The notes: generated by a model not told the origin, from the letters alone. Numbered from the stretch's first letter, positions 6,584-14,591 are shown. The stretch is DNA of 15,186 bases from an uncultured Collinsella sp. (GCA_958428675.1 CAUAGV010000023.1:1-15186); one strand, 5' to 3'. Program-made: numbers and translations.

Positions 6584-7609
6584 CTAGTTAAGGCGCTCCA
6601 CAAAGAAATCTGCCATGGAGAGGAACAGTTCACGTGCATGCGGGTCGAGCGAAACGTCCTCGATGGCCGCTTTGGCCTTGGCGGTCAGGTCGAGCGCATA
6701 AGTGTGGGCGTAATCGATAGAGCCGGTCTCCTGGAAGATCTCCACGGCGCGTGCGAGTTGCGCGGGGTCCTCGGTGCCCGAGGAAAGGATCGCTTCAATC
6801 TCGTCGTGATAGCGCTCATCAGACAGGGCGTGCACGGCAACGAGCGTGCGCTTACCCTCGGTGATGTCGGTGCGGAAGTCCTTGTTGGCGGCCTCCTTGG
6901 TGCCGATCAAGTTGAGCAGGTCGTCTTGAATTTGGAAGGCAAGGCCCGTGTGCAGGCCAAAGGCGCGCAGCGCCTCAATTTGCTCCTCGCTGCCTCCGCC
7001 AATGATGGCTCCGGTGGCAAGCGGCGTGGCCCCGCTGTAGTACGCGGTCTTGTGCGTCGCCATGTCCAGATAATCGTCGACCGAGATGTCGAAGCGTGCG
7101 TCACGGACCCAGCCCAAGTCGAGCGCCTGGCCCTCGATGGTGCGAACGATCATCTCGGTGAGCTCGTGGAGCACGCGCAGTTTCACGTCGGACTCCAGCG
7201 TGGGGTCGTCGAGAACTATCTTGGTGACCATGGTGAGCGCTAGGTCGCCACAATTGATGGCAAGGCCCGTGCCCTCGGTGAGGTGCATGCAGGGCTTGCC
7301 GCGGCGCAGCTGTCCGTTGTCGGCGATGTCGTCGTGGATGAGTGCGCCCGACTGAAAGTGCTCGATGGCCGCCGCGGCGCTGCGGGCGCTCTCAAAGCTG
7401 CCGCCTACCGCGGTGGCGGCGAGCATGCAGATGAGCGGGCGGTGGCGCTTGCCAGCGTTTGCCGTAAATGCCGAGAGCGGGGTATACAGGTAGCGCTCGA
7501 TATCGGCGGAAGTCGCCTGTCCGTCAAAGAACGTGGCCAGATAGTCGTTAATCTGGTCAAAGTGCTGGGCTAAAAAGCTGGTAAACGGACTGGACACGGG
7601 TTCTCGCAT
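6584..7609 (-). CDS. Polyprenyl (isoprenyl) diphosphate synthase
   Basis: The product is a 341-residue trans-prenyltransferase. It condenses isopentenyl diphosphate with an allylic diphosphate to build the chains used for quinones, carriers or pigments. GKRHRP (53-58) binds substrate phosphate. The first Asp-rich motif is DDIAD (93-97), and EGQALDL (159-165) and KTAYY (187-191) are typical of the family. The second Asp-rich motif reads DDLLN (229-233), with Asn for the usual last Asp. Residues four and five before the first motif are small (Ala, Gly), which does not favour a very short product, but chain length cannot be set from sequence alone. The ATG at 7609 has only a weak GAAG close by. 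An in-frame GTG four codons later has no better site. It precedes the CwlM-like gene with a 138-bp gap. Confidence 0.93.
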   Translation of the reverse strand: MREPVSSPFTSFLAQHFDQINDYLATFFDGQATSADIERYLYTPLSAFTANAGKRHRPLICMLAATAVGGSFESARSAAAAIEHFQSGALIHDDIADNGQLRRGKPCMHLTEGTGLAINCGDLALTMVTKIVLDDPTLESDVKLRVLHELTEMIVRTIEGQALDLGWVRDARFDISVDDYLDMATHKTAYYSGATPLATGAIIGGGSEEQIEALRAFGLHTGLAFQIQDDLLNLIGTKEAANKDFRTDITEGKRTLVAVHALSDERYHDEIEAILSSGTEDPAQLARAVEIFQETGSIDYAHTYALDLTAKAKAAIEDVSLDPHARELFLSMADFFVERLN

Positions 7610-7724
7610 TCTTCGATAGGTTGCATCGTTGCATTATGCAGACAACATATTGCCACATTAGGGCGTCGAGCGCGGCGGTTGAAGACGATTGGTCCATGCG
7701 GCCGCAAGTGCGGTAGGGGCTTGG

Positions 7725-10175
7725 CTAGATAAGCCCAAAGTGTTCGAGTGCGGTGACGACGCCGTCGTGGTCGATGCTGTCGGTGACATAGTCGGCCTTT
7801 TCCTTGAGGAAGTCCGGCGCATTGCCCATGGCGATACCGACATCGACGGCGTTCATCAGCGAGATGTCATTGCTGGCATCACCGATGCCATACACCGTTC
7901 CATGGTTGGGGTCGAGAGCGTCGAGTACGGACTGGATACCCTCGCGCTTGGTGCATTCGCGAGGCGAAATCTCGGTCACTTCGAGCTCGAGCTCGTTAAA
8001 GCAGAGCAGCGGCTCAAACGCTTGATCCTGAGCGATGCGGTTGGCAAGCGACGTGGACATTAAGATCTTGTAGGCGCTGTAATGTTGCAGCTGCGTAATT
8101 GCATCGCCCACGGTGCGGGCGTATCCGGAGGCGTTGGGCGCATCGGCACTCATGCGAACGACGCCATTGAGTCCCTCAAAACGAATCACTTCGTCCGATT
8201 GCTCAAGAATGGGAGCAAGGCGCTGCAGCATGCCGGGCGTCATCGCCAAATCGCGAATCACGTGTCCCTCAAGTTCGACATAGCCACCCGCGAGGCAGAC
8301 GATGCCGGTCCAGGGCAGCTCGAGCAGCTTTGGATGGATGCAGCTCAGCGTGCGCCCTGTGCAGATAAACGCCTTATTGCCCTTGGCGACAAAATCACGG
8401 ATGGCTTGCGAGACCGCTTCATTGGGATAGGGGGAGAGGTCTCGCTCGCTCTCGGGAAGCTCTTGTGCCACTCGAGGGTCTTGCCAGGCGAGTGTTCCGT
8501 CGATATCGAAGAAGCAGATATCGCCGCGCTTATGGGCTGCGCTGGCGGCAGGGGAGGCCGAGGTGGTGGGCACAAATCCCGGCTCGAGGCCCATGATCTG
8601 GTCAAAATGCTCTTTAACGCGGGGAACGGAGATGCCGATAATCACCTGGGCGGTCTTGCCCGTAATGATGAGGCCCTTGGCGCCCACCGCGACAAACGAC
8701 GCATTATCTGCAACGATGGAAGGGTCTGCGACCTCGACGCGCAGGCGCGTGGCGCAGTTGGTTGCGCCCACGATATTGCCAACGCCACCTAAAAGCTGAA
8801 TTACCCGCTCAGCGAGGACGTGATCTTGATCGGATTGAATACTGACCTCGCCATTGGGAGATTGCTCTTTGACAAAGCCGCTTCCCGTTAAACGATCGAA
8901 TGCCGCGCGATTGGAGGCATGATCCTCGCGGCCCGGCGTCTTAAGGTCATAGACCAAGATGAGTGCTCGAAAACTAACAAAAAAGATGAGGCTAAAGGCA
9001 AGACCGATACCGAGCGCCAAAAGGTAGGAGCCGGCATGCATTCGCATGAGTGGGATGAAGTTGAAGGCCGTCATTTCCATGAGACCGCCCGAGAAGATGC
9101 CGACGATGCCAAAGAAGTTCATGGTCATGGCAAGGCAGGAGGACAGGACGGCGTAGAGCAAAAAGAGTCCGGGATAGGTGAACATAAAGAGAAACTCGAG
9201 CGGCTCGGTGACGCCGCAGACCACCGAGGCGACGATGGCGGGCAAAAGGATGACCTTAAGGCCGGCGCGGCGTTCGGGTTTGGCGGTGAAATAGAATGCT
9301 GCCGCGATGGCGGGAAGGCCAAAGAGCTTGCCCCAGCCGGTGGCGGTAAAACCTGCCCAGGGCGCAAGTTCATTTAAAGGGCGCGTGCTATGGGAGAGAA
9401 TGGGGAGCAGGTTGGTCCACGTGGCGTAAATACCGTCGTGAATGACCAGATTGTCGTAATAGATGGGCATATAGAGCAGATGGTGCAGCCCCATGGGCTC
9501 GAGCGCTCGCTCCAAAAACACAAAGATGCCCACGCCGAAGGGGCCGACGCCCGCAAGTGCGTGGCGCAGCGTTTCGGTCACAGCGTATGCGAAAGGCACG
9601 ATGGCGGCCGAGATGGCGGCAAGGGCAAACACGGCAAAAAAGCTGATGAGGTAGACGAGCGAGGAACCCGAGAACGTGCCGAGCCAATCGGGAACCTTGG
9701 CATCGTAGAAGCGGTCATGGATGGCAACGACGGTTGCCGACACCGCCAGCGGGCCGATAATGCCGGTGTCGAGCGTCTTGATGCCGTCGATGACGGTGAT
9801 GCCGCTGGCGGGGGTTAAAGACGACGGGTACTTAAGTCCAAGGTTGTCGCCGCTCAGCTTAATGATCTCGCTCAAAAAGAAACAGTAGGCAAAATAGGCT
9901 ACGAGCGCCTCGAGGCAGCAGCGTGCCGGTTGCTTTTGGGCAAGGCCGATGGGCAGCGCTACGGCAAAAAGGAGTGGAAGGCGCTTAAAGACCGTCCACG
10001 AGCCGCGCTGAATGATAGTCCAGAAAACGTACCAGGGGGTTCCGTATACGGCGAGGTCGCCGACGATATCCACGGTCGTTGCGAGGGCGGAGATGCCGAC
10101 CGTGAGGCCTGATATAGAAAACAGCATGGCGGGCGCGAACATGGCTCCGCCAAAACGTTGGATTTTCTGCAGCAT
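7725..10175 (-). CDS. PTS EIIC-EIIB (alpha-glucoside type) fused to a HAD-IIB phosphatase
   Basis: The product is an 816-residue three-domain protein. Residues 1-408 form a PTS EIIC channel beginning MLQKIQRFGGAMFAPAML, typical of the GlvC/MalA alpha-glucoside permeases. Residues about 450-530 form EIIB with the phospho-acceptor Cys474 in ATNCATRLR. After an Ala/Ser/Thr/Pro linker, residues about 553-816 form a Cof-type HAD hydrolase: FDIDGTL (Asp557, Asp559), CTGRT and GDASND (Asp766, Asp770). The natural reading is uptake with phosphorylation, followed by dephosphorylation of the imported sugar phosphate or control of its level. No EIIA or phospho-glucosidase gene is in view. The ATG at 10175 has GAAAGG 7 nt upstream; an upstream in-frame ATG at 10211 adds residues not typical of the family. 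A GntR gene diverges from it. The three-domain fusion is unusual. Confidence 0.92.
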   Translation of the reverse strand: MLQKIQRFGGAMFAPAMLFSISGLTVGISALATTVDIVGDLAVYGTPWYVFWTIIQRGSWTVFKRLPLLFAVALPIGLAQKQPARCCLEALVAYFAYCFFLSEIIKLSGDNLGLKYPSSLTPASGITVIDGIKTLDTGIIGPLAVSATVVAIHDRFYDAKVPDWLGTFSGSSLVYLISFFAVFALAAISAAIVPFAYAVTETLRHALAGVGPFGVGIFVFLERALEPMGLHHLLYMPIYYDNLVIHDGIYATWTNLLPILSHSTRPLNELAPWAGFTATGWGKLFGLPAIAAAFYFTAKPERRAGLKVILLPAIVASVVCGVTEPLEFLFMFTYPGLFLLYAVLSSCLAMTMNFFGIVGIFSGGLMEMTAFNFIPLMRMHAGSYLLALGIGLAFSLIFFVSFRALILVYDLKTPGREDHASNRAAFDRLTGSGFVKEQSPNGEVSIQSDQDHVLAERVIQLLGGVGNIVGATNCATRLRVEVADPSIVADNASFVAVGAKGLIITGKTAQVIIGISVPRVKEHFDQIMGLEPGFVPTTSASPAASAAHKRGDICFFDIDGTLAWQDPRVAQELPESERDLSPYPNEAVSQAIRDFVAKGNKAFICTGRTLSCIHPKLLELPWTGIVCLAGGYVELEGHVIRDLAMTPGMLQRLAPILEQSDEVIRFEGLNGVVRMSADAPNASGYARTVGDAITQLQHYSAYKILMSTSLANRIAQDQAFEPLLCFNELELEVTEISPRECTKREGIQSVLDALDPNHGTVYGIGDASNDISLMNAVDVGIAMGNAPDFLKEKADYVTDSIDHDGVVTALEHFGLI

Positions 10176-10214
10176 AATATGCCTTTCGGATGCAACATGC
10201 TGTGCGAGCAAGAA

Positions 10215-10238
10215 CGTTTAAACGATGAACTCATTGTA
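10215..10238 (-). promoter_or_regulatory. Candidate -10 box and operator for the PTS-HAD gene
   Basis: On the minus strand TACAAT (10238-10233) matches five of six -10 consensus bases, but I find no good -35 box at the right distance. Just downstream, where transcription would begin, lies the perfect 10-bp palindrome CGTTTAAACG (10215-10224). A repressor bound there would block initiation. The same core, GTTTAAAC, recurs near the gntR promoter. Confidence 0.4.
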
Positions 10239-10306
10239 GAGGACTGGCTGCTTGCCGCATTGACGGTTTTGATTCGGTCCGATTTGGGTTTCGGGGGAAC
10301 CGTCGA

Positions 10307-10366
10307 CGGTAAATAATCCGTGCTTTACCGATAATCGGTTTAAACAACTTTAAGAAATGCTATCGT
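10307..10366 (+). promoter_or_regulatory. Candidate gntR promoter with overlapping palindromes
   Basis: CGGTAAA (10307-10313) is inverted at 10324-10330. ACCGAT-A-ATCGGT (10327-10339) is a perfect dyad. GTTTAAAC (10338-10345) follows directly and is shared with the site at 10216-10223. An extended -10 box, TGC-TATCGT, sits at 10358-10366. The -35 region at a 17-nt spacing would overlap GTTTAAAC. This arrangement suggests autoregulation by the GntR protein, and shared control with the divergent PTS gene through the second palindrome. It is an inference from symmetry and position only. Confidence 0.45.
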
Positions 10367-10399
10367 GCCTAGCCATACATATTCATTAGAGGTGAAATC

Positions 10400-11119
10400 A
10401 TGCCAAAAGCGATTTACGAAGGAATCTACCGCGAGATCCGTTCGCGCATCATCAACGGGACCTATGCGTTTCAGGAGATGCTGCCAACCGAAGCCGAGCT
10501 GACCGCGGAGTTTGGCTGCACGCGCAATACCGTTCGACGCGCCTTGAGCATGCTGGCCGACCAGATGTTTGTGCAGCCTATACACGGCAAGGGCGTGCGC
10601 GTTATTTCGCTTAAGGGCGAAACCGATATGCTGGGCGCACTCGAAGAGGTTGAGTCGTTTGGCGAGTTCGCAAAACGCAACAATGCCGTCGCATCGACCG
10701 AGGTCAAGTCTTTTGAACATTTGATTTGCACTGAGCAACTCTCTCGTCGCCTGGGCTTTAAGGTGGGCGAGGAGCTGATTCGCGTCGTGCGTGTCCGAAG
10801 CCTCAACGGCAGCGCGCGCCAAGTGGACCACGGCTACTTTTTGGCGTCGATCGCCAAGGGCCTGACCCCCGAGATCGCGGCGGATTCTATCTACGGCTAT
10901 CTGGAGCACAAGCGCGGCATCAAAGTGATGGCGAGCCGCCGTACGGTGAGTGTCGAGCTCGCCAACGATGAGGACTGCAGCTATCTGGACCTTGGCAAGT
11001 ACAACTGCGTCGCCGTTATGGAGAGCCAGTCGTACACCTCGGACGGCATCTTGTTCGAGGTCACGCATGCCCGCACACACCCCGAGATCTTCCATTACCG
11101 CGTCAATTCCAAGCGATAG
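10400..11119 (+). CDS. GntR-family regulator with UTRA sensor (HutC/TreR group)
   Basis: The product is a 239-residue transcription factor. Residues 1-75 form the GntR winged helix: IYREIRSRIINGTY, LPTEAELTAEFGCTRNTVRRAL (28-49, containing the recognition helix) and the wing QPIHGKGVRV. Residues about 95-235 form a UTRA effector domain, with a UTRA-like HGYFLASI strand and the closing VTHARTHPEIFHYRV. In this group the UTRA domain usually binds a sugar phosphate or other small metabolite that releases the DNA. The layout and N-terminal motifs recall the trehalose repressor TreR. The ATG at 10400 has GAGGTG 6 nt upstream. It is divergent from the PTS-HAD gene and directly upstream of the sugar ABC genes, so either or both may be targets. 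A terminator follows at 11161-11209. Confidence 0.93.
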   Translation: MPKAIYEGIYREIRSRIINGTYAFQEMLPTEAELTAEFGCTRNTVRRALSMLADQMFVQPIHGKGVRVISLKGETDMLGALEEVESFGEFAKRNNAVASTEVKSFEHLICTEQLSRRLGFKVGEELIRVVRVRSLNGSARQVDHGYFLASIAKGLTPEIAADSIYGYLEHKRGIKVMASRRTVSVELANDEDCSYLDLGKYNCVAVMESQSYTSDGILFEVTHARTHPEIFHYRVNSKR

Positions 11120-11160
11120 CCGGCTAGCTCGCAGCCTGACGAGACTCATGCCCTCAAAGC

Positions 11161-11212
11161 GAAAACGCCCGGTCAAACCGACGATGCATCGGCTTGATCG
11201 GGCGTTTTCTCT
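11161..11212 (+). terminator. Terminator after gntR
   Basis: GAAAACGCCCG (11161-11171) pairs with CGGGCGTTTTC (11199-11209). The inner segments TCAA with TTGA and CCGA with TCGG also pair, giving a long stem with two single mismatches around a seven-base loop. The descending arm ends GTTTTCTCT. It separates the regulator gene from the ABC operon. Confidence 0.8.
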
Positions 11213-11230
11213 GCATTCGATAACAAATAA

Positions 11231-11242
11231 TTGTTTATACAA
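11231..11242. promoter_or_regulatory. Candidate operator TTGT-N4-ACAA, distal copy
   Basis: TTGTTTATACAA is an inverted repeat of TTGT and ACAA with a 4-nt spacer. It closely resembles the B. subtilis TreR operator TTGTATATACAA as I recall it. A second perfect dyad, ACTTG-T-CAAGT, follows at 11244-11254. The neighbouring GntR/UTRA protein is the obvious candidate to bind it, which is inference. Confidence 0.45.
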
Positions 11243-11305
11243 AACTTGTCAAGTATCAAGTCGAAATTACCGTTCACCGAAGTTTTTCTACCGCTCTAGT
11301 AATAC

Positions 11306-11341
11306 TTGTTCAAACAACTAGCCAAATAGCGTATTGTACAA
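11306..11341 (+). promoter_or_regulatory. Candidate ABC-operon promoter with operator copies
   Basis: TTGTTCAAACAA (11306-11317) has the same TTGT-N4-ACAA form as the site at 11231. Overlapping it, TTCAAA (11309-11314) and TATTGT (11332-11337) form a plausible -35/-10 pair at 17-nt spacing, each matching four of six consensus bases. The palindrome TTGTACAA (11334-11341) overlaps the -10 box. A repressor at these sites would cover both promoter elements. Confidence 0.45.
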
Positions 11342-11351
11342 GTCAGCAAAA

Positions 11352-11402
11352 GGGGCAAAGTCCCCGAGCCAATCTCCGAAGGCGGCGGCAAAGGGTGCCG
11401 CC
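11352..11402 (+). promoter_or_regulatory. Two small hairpins in the leader of the binding-protein gene
   Basis: GGGG (11352-11355) pairs with CCCC (11362-11365). GGCGGCA (11384-11390) pairs perfectly with TGCCGCC (11396-11402). The second stem ends 8 nt before the ribosome-binding site at 11411-11420. It may stabilise the 5' end or tune translation. No known riboswitch is apparent. Confidence 0.4.
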
Positions 11403-11425
11403 ACGGTGTGAAAGGGTGGATTGTA

Positions 11426-12742
11426 ATGAAGAACGAAATGAGCAGAAGGCAGTTCCTGGGCTTTGCTGGTTCCGCGGCTGCGGTTCTTGGTCTGGGCCTC
11501 GTGGGCTGCGGTGGTTCTGCCGGCTCTGGCTCCTCTGCTTCTGGTGACGCTGCCGAGGTCTACTTCCTCCAGTTCAAGCCCGAGGTCGACAAGGAGTGGA
11601 AGGAGATCGCCAAGGCGTACAAGAAGGAGAAGGGCGTCGAGGTCAAGATCGTGACCGCCGCCTCCAACACCTACGAGGAGAAGCTCAAGTCCGAGATGTC
11701 CAAGAGCTCCGCTCCGACGCTGTTCCAGGTCAACGGCCCCACCGGCCTTAAGAACTGGAAGGACTACTGCGCCGATCTTTCCGACACCAAGCTCCGCGGC
11801 GAGCTCATCGACGACTCCCTGGCGCTGCAGTCCGACGGCAAGGATCTGGGTATCGACTGGGTTCAGGAGAGCTACGGCATCATCTACAACAAGGAGCTCC
11901 TCGAGAAGGCCGGCTACAAGGCCGAGGACATCAACTCCTTCGACAAGCTGAAGGCTTGCGCCGATGACATCCAGGCCCGCAAGGACGAGCTCGGCGTTGA
12001 CGGTGCCTTCACTTCCGCCGGCATGGATGACTCCTCCAGCTGGCGCTACACCACCCACCTCGCCAACCTCCCGCTCTACTACGAGTTCGAGAAGGAGCAC
12101 AACCAGGAGGACGACGAGATCAAGGGCGAGTATCTCGACAACTTTAAGCAGATCTTCGACCTGTATATCACCGACTCCACCTGCGATCCTTCGCAGCTTG
12201 CCTCCAAGACCGGTGACGACGCCACCAACGAGTTCGCAACCGGTAAGGCCGTTTTCTACCAGAACGGCTCTTGGGCCTACGCCGACCTCACCAAGGCCGG
12301 TATGACCGACGACCAGCTCGGCATGCTGCCGATCTACATCGGCGTCGACGGCGAGGAGAACCAGGGCCTGTGCTCCGGCGGCGAGAACTACTGGTGCGTC
12401 AGCTCCCAGGCTTCCGAGGATGCCCAGAAGGCCACCGAGGACTTCATGTATTGGTGCGTCACTTCTGACACCGCCACCAGCATCATCGCTGACAAGATGG
12501 GTCTGACCGCCCCGTTCAAGAGCGCTAAGGAGACCACCAACGTCTTCTCGCAGCAGGCCGTTGCTATGGCCAAGGACGGCAAGAAGACCGTTGCTTGGGA
12601 CTTCGTTTACATCCCCTCTGAGGAGTGGAAGAAGAACCTCAAGCAGGCTCTCATCGCTTATGCTGCCGACAACACCAAGTGGGACGGCGTCAAGAACGCC
12701 TTCGTCGATGGCTGGAAGACCGAGAAGGCTGCTTCCGAGTAA
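11426..12742 (+). CDS. Sugar ABC transporter substrate-binding lipoprotein
   Basis: The product is a 438-residue extracellular solute-binding protein of family 1 (MsmE/MalE-like). It would capture an oligosaccharide outside the membrane and hand it to the two downstream permeases. The N-terminus has a twin-arginine motif, SRRQFLGF (residues 6-13), a hydrophobic stretch and the lipobox LVGC with Cys28. This predicts Tat export and lipid anchoring. A Gly/Ser-rich tether follows before the mature domain starts at about residue 40. The mature part shows the usual family pattern, including YGIIYNKELLEKAG around the hinge and FATGKAVFYQNGSW. The ATG at 11426 has AAAGGGTGG 6 nt upstream. A GTG six codons earlier is in frame but overlaps this site and is unlikely. 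The substrate is not readable; nearby alpha-glucoside-type PTS and TreR-like genes hint at glucosides. Confidence 0.95.
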   Translation: MKNEMSRRQFLGFAGSAAAVLGLGLVGCGGSAGSGSSASGDAAEVYFLQFKPEVDKEWKEIAKAYKKEKGVEVKIVTAASNTYEEKLKSEMSKSSAPTLFQVNGPTGLKNWKDYCADLSDTKLRGELIDDSLALQSDGKDLGIDWVQESYGIIYNKELLEKAGYKAEDINSFDKLKACADDIQARKDELGVDGAFTSAGMDDSSSWRYTTHLANLPLYYEFEKEHNQEDDEIKGEYLDNFKQIFDLYITDSTCDPSQLASKTGDDATNEFATGKAVFYQNGSWAYADLTKAGMTDDQLGMLPIYIGVDGEENQGLCSGGENYWCVSSQASEDAQKATEDFMYWCVTSDTATSIIADKMGLTAPFKSAKETTNVFSQQAVAMAKDGKKTVAWDFVYIPSEEWKKNLKQALIAYAADNTKWDGVKNAFVDGWKTEKAASE

Positions 12743-12773
12743 GCAGTTGCTGCCCAAGCTATCTGATTAGCGA

Positions 12774-12809
12774 CAGGGGGCGGGCAGACGTAGGTTTGCC
12801 CGCCCCCTG
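12774..12809 (+). other. Intercistronic stem-loop between binding protein and permease genes
   Basis: A perfect 13-bp G+C-rich stem pairs CAGGGGGCGGGCA (12774-12786) with 12797-12809, and no T-tract follows. Such hairpins after binding-protein genes commonly block 3' exonucleases. They keep the upstream message abundant relative to the permease message. Partial termination is also possible. Confidence 0.75.
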
Positions 12810-12829
12810 CATATTGAAAGGACCCTTCT

Positions 12830-13684
12830 ATGGGCAAAGCACTCAAACGCTGGTGGCCGCTCTTTATGCTGCCCACGTGCCTGGCGTTTATGATCGGGTT
12901 CGTGATTCCCTTTATCCAGGGTTTCTATCTCTCGTTCTGCCAGTTTATTACCATCAATAACGCGCACTTTGTCGGTATCGAGAACTACGTGCGCGCACTG
13001 ACCGACCCGCAGTTCTCCACGTCGTTCTTCTTTACCGTGGCGTTTGCCTTCCTGTCGACGGTGCTCATCAACGTGATCGCGCTGGCCATTGCGCAGGCGC
13101 TCACCCGCAAAGCGCTCAAGGGCACCAACATCTTCCGTACGATCTTCTTTATGCCTAACCTGATCGGCGGCATCGTGCTGGGCTACATCTGGCAGATTCT
13201 GATCAACTGCCTGCTCTCCAACGTGGGCGCCCAGCTCATCGCCCTTAACTCTGCTGCTGGCTTCTGGGGCCTTATCATCCTGACCCTGTGGCAGCAGGTC
13301 GGCTACATGATGATCATCTACATCGCTGGTCTGCAGTCTATTCCGTCCGACTACATCGAGGCCGCCAAGGTCGACGGTGCCACGGCATGGCAGACGTTTT
13401 GGAAGGTTAAGATCCCTAACCTGATGCCGACGATCACCATCTGCCTGTTCCTGTCCATCACCAACGGCTTTAAGCTGTTCGACCAGAACCTCGCCCTTAC
13501 CGGTGGTGCCCCCGCGCACTCCACCGAGATGCTCGCCCTGAACATCTACAACACGTTCTACTCGCGTGCCGGCATCGCATGGCAGGGCATTGGCCAGGCC
13601 AAGGCAGTCATCTTCTGCATTCTGGTCGTCGCTATTTCTATGATCCAGCTTAAGGCCACGAGGTCCAAGGAGGTGCAGCAGTAA
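12830..13684 (+). CDS. Sugar ABC transporter permease (MalF/MsmF-like)
   Basis: The product is a 284-residue inner-membrane permease of the carbohydrate uptake CUT1 type with about six membrane segments. The first is at residues about 11-31 (LFMLPTCLAFMIGFVIPF). The cytoplasmic EAA loop, which docks on the ATPase, is at 177-183 (EAAKVDG) and continues TAWQTFWKVKIPNLMP. The length fits single-domain MsmF-like proteins rather than the larger enteric MalF. The ATG at 12830 has AAAGGA 8 nt upstream. The stop codon overlaps the next start in the form TAATG, so the two permeases are probably translationally coupled and made in equal amounts to form a heterodimer. Confidence 0.96.
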   Translation: MGKALKRWWPLFMLPTCLAFMIGFVIPFIQGFYLSFCQFITINNAHFVGIENYVRALTDPQFSTSFFFTVAFAFLSTVLINVIALAIAQALTRKALKGTNIFRTIFFMPNLIGGIVLGYIWQILINCLLSNVGAQLIALNSAAGFWGLIILTLWQQVGYMMIIYIAGLQSIPSDYIEAAKVDGATAWQTFWKVKIPNLMPTITICLFLSITNGFKLFDQNLALTGGAPAHSTEMLALNIYNTFYSRAGIAWQGIGQAKAVIFCILVVAISMIQLKATRSKEVQQ

Positions 13685-14523
13685 TGAAACGCGATAAGGC
13701 TATTAACCGCGCGCTCTCGATTTTCTTTACGATTCTGTCGCTCGCATGGATCTACCCCGTGTTCATGATTGCGCTCAATTCCTTTAAGAAAGCGACCGCA
13801 ATCAGCACCACCACGGCATTCGATCTGCTCACGCCCGAGACGTTCAACGGCCTCGCAAACTACATGCACGCCCTTAACGAGCAGGGCTTTGCCTCGGCAT
13901 TTATGTACTCGCTCATCATCACGGTCACGTCGGTCGTGCTGATCTTGGTGTGCTGCTCCATGTGCGCTTGGTACGTGGTTCGTGTCAACAGCAAGATCTC
14001 GAACTTCTTCTATTACCTGTTCGTGTTCTCGATGGTCGTGCCCTTCCAGATGCTCATGTTCACGCTGTCCAATTTGGCGGACCGCATCGGCTTCAACACG
14101 CCGTTCAACATCTGCTTTATCTACCTCGGCTTTGGCGCGGGCCTGGCGGTCTTTATGTTCGCTGGTTTTGTAAAGAACATCCCGCTCGAGATCGAGGAGG
14201 CGGCCATGATTGATGGCTGCAACCCGGTCCAGGTGTTCTTTAAGATCGTCCTTCCCATCATGAAGCCCACCTATCTTTCGGTCGGCATCCTCGAGACCAT
14301 GTGGGTCTGGAACGACTATCTGCTGCCCTACCTTACGCTCGACTCCACCAAGTACAAGACCATTCCTATCTTGATCCAGTACTTCCGCGGCGGCTACGGC
14401 CACGTCGAGCTCGGCCCCATGATGGCCTGCATCATGATGGTCGTTATCCCCATCGTTATCATGTACATCCTCTGTCAGAAGTACATCATCGACGGCGTGG
14501 TGGCAGGTGCCGTCAAGGGCTGA
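13684..14523 (+). CDS. Sugar ABC transporter permease (MalG/MsmG-like)
   Basis: The product is a 279-residue partner permease with about six membrane segments. The first is at residues about 15-32. The EAA loop is at 172-178 (EAAMIDG), extended by VQVFFKIVLPIMKP. Family-typical WVWNDYLLPYL follows at about 205-215. It pairs with the upstream permease to make the translocation pore. Its start overlaps the previous stop by one base. It has a near-ideal ribosome-binding site, AAGGAGGTG, at 13667-13675 inside the upstream gene. Confidence 0.96.
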   Translation: MKRDKAINRALSIFFTILSLAWIYPVFMIALNSFKKATAISTTTAFDLLTPETFNGLANYMHALNEQGFASAFMYSLIITVTSVVLILVCCSMCAWYVVRVNSKISNFFYYLFVFSMVVPFQMLMFTLSNLADRIGFNTPFNICFIYLGFGAGLAVFMFAGFVKNIPLEIEEAAMIDGCNPVQVFFKIVLPIMKPTYLSVGILETMWVWNDYLLPYLTLDSTKYKTIPILIQYFRGGYGHVELGPMMACIMMVVIPIVIMYILCQKYIIDGVVAGAVKG

Positions 14524-14547
14524 TGCCGTAACTGTTTTGCAAGTTTC

Positions 14548-14574
14548 TGCGGCGCCCCTCAGCGCGGCGCCGCA
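14548..14574 (+). other. Intercistronic stem-loop before the ATPase gene
   Basis: TGCGGCGC (14548-14555) pairs with GCGCCGCA (14567-14574) around an 11-nt loop. No T-tract follows. It probably acts as an mRNA-stability or dosage element between the permease and ATPase genes. Confidence 0.6.
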
Positions 14575-14591
14575 TATCGAAAGGTAGAGAC

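Noticed and set aside
11408..11425. Upstream GTG start for the binding lipoprotein
   Set aside because: It overlaps the ribosome-binding site of the ATG at 11426 and adds six residues before a normal Tat signal.
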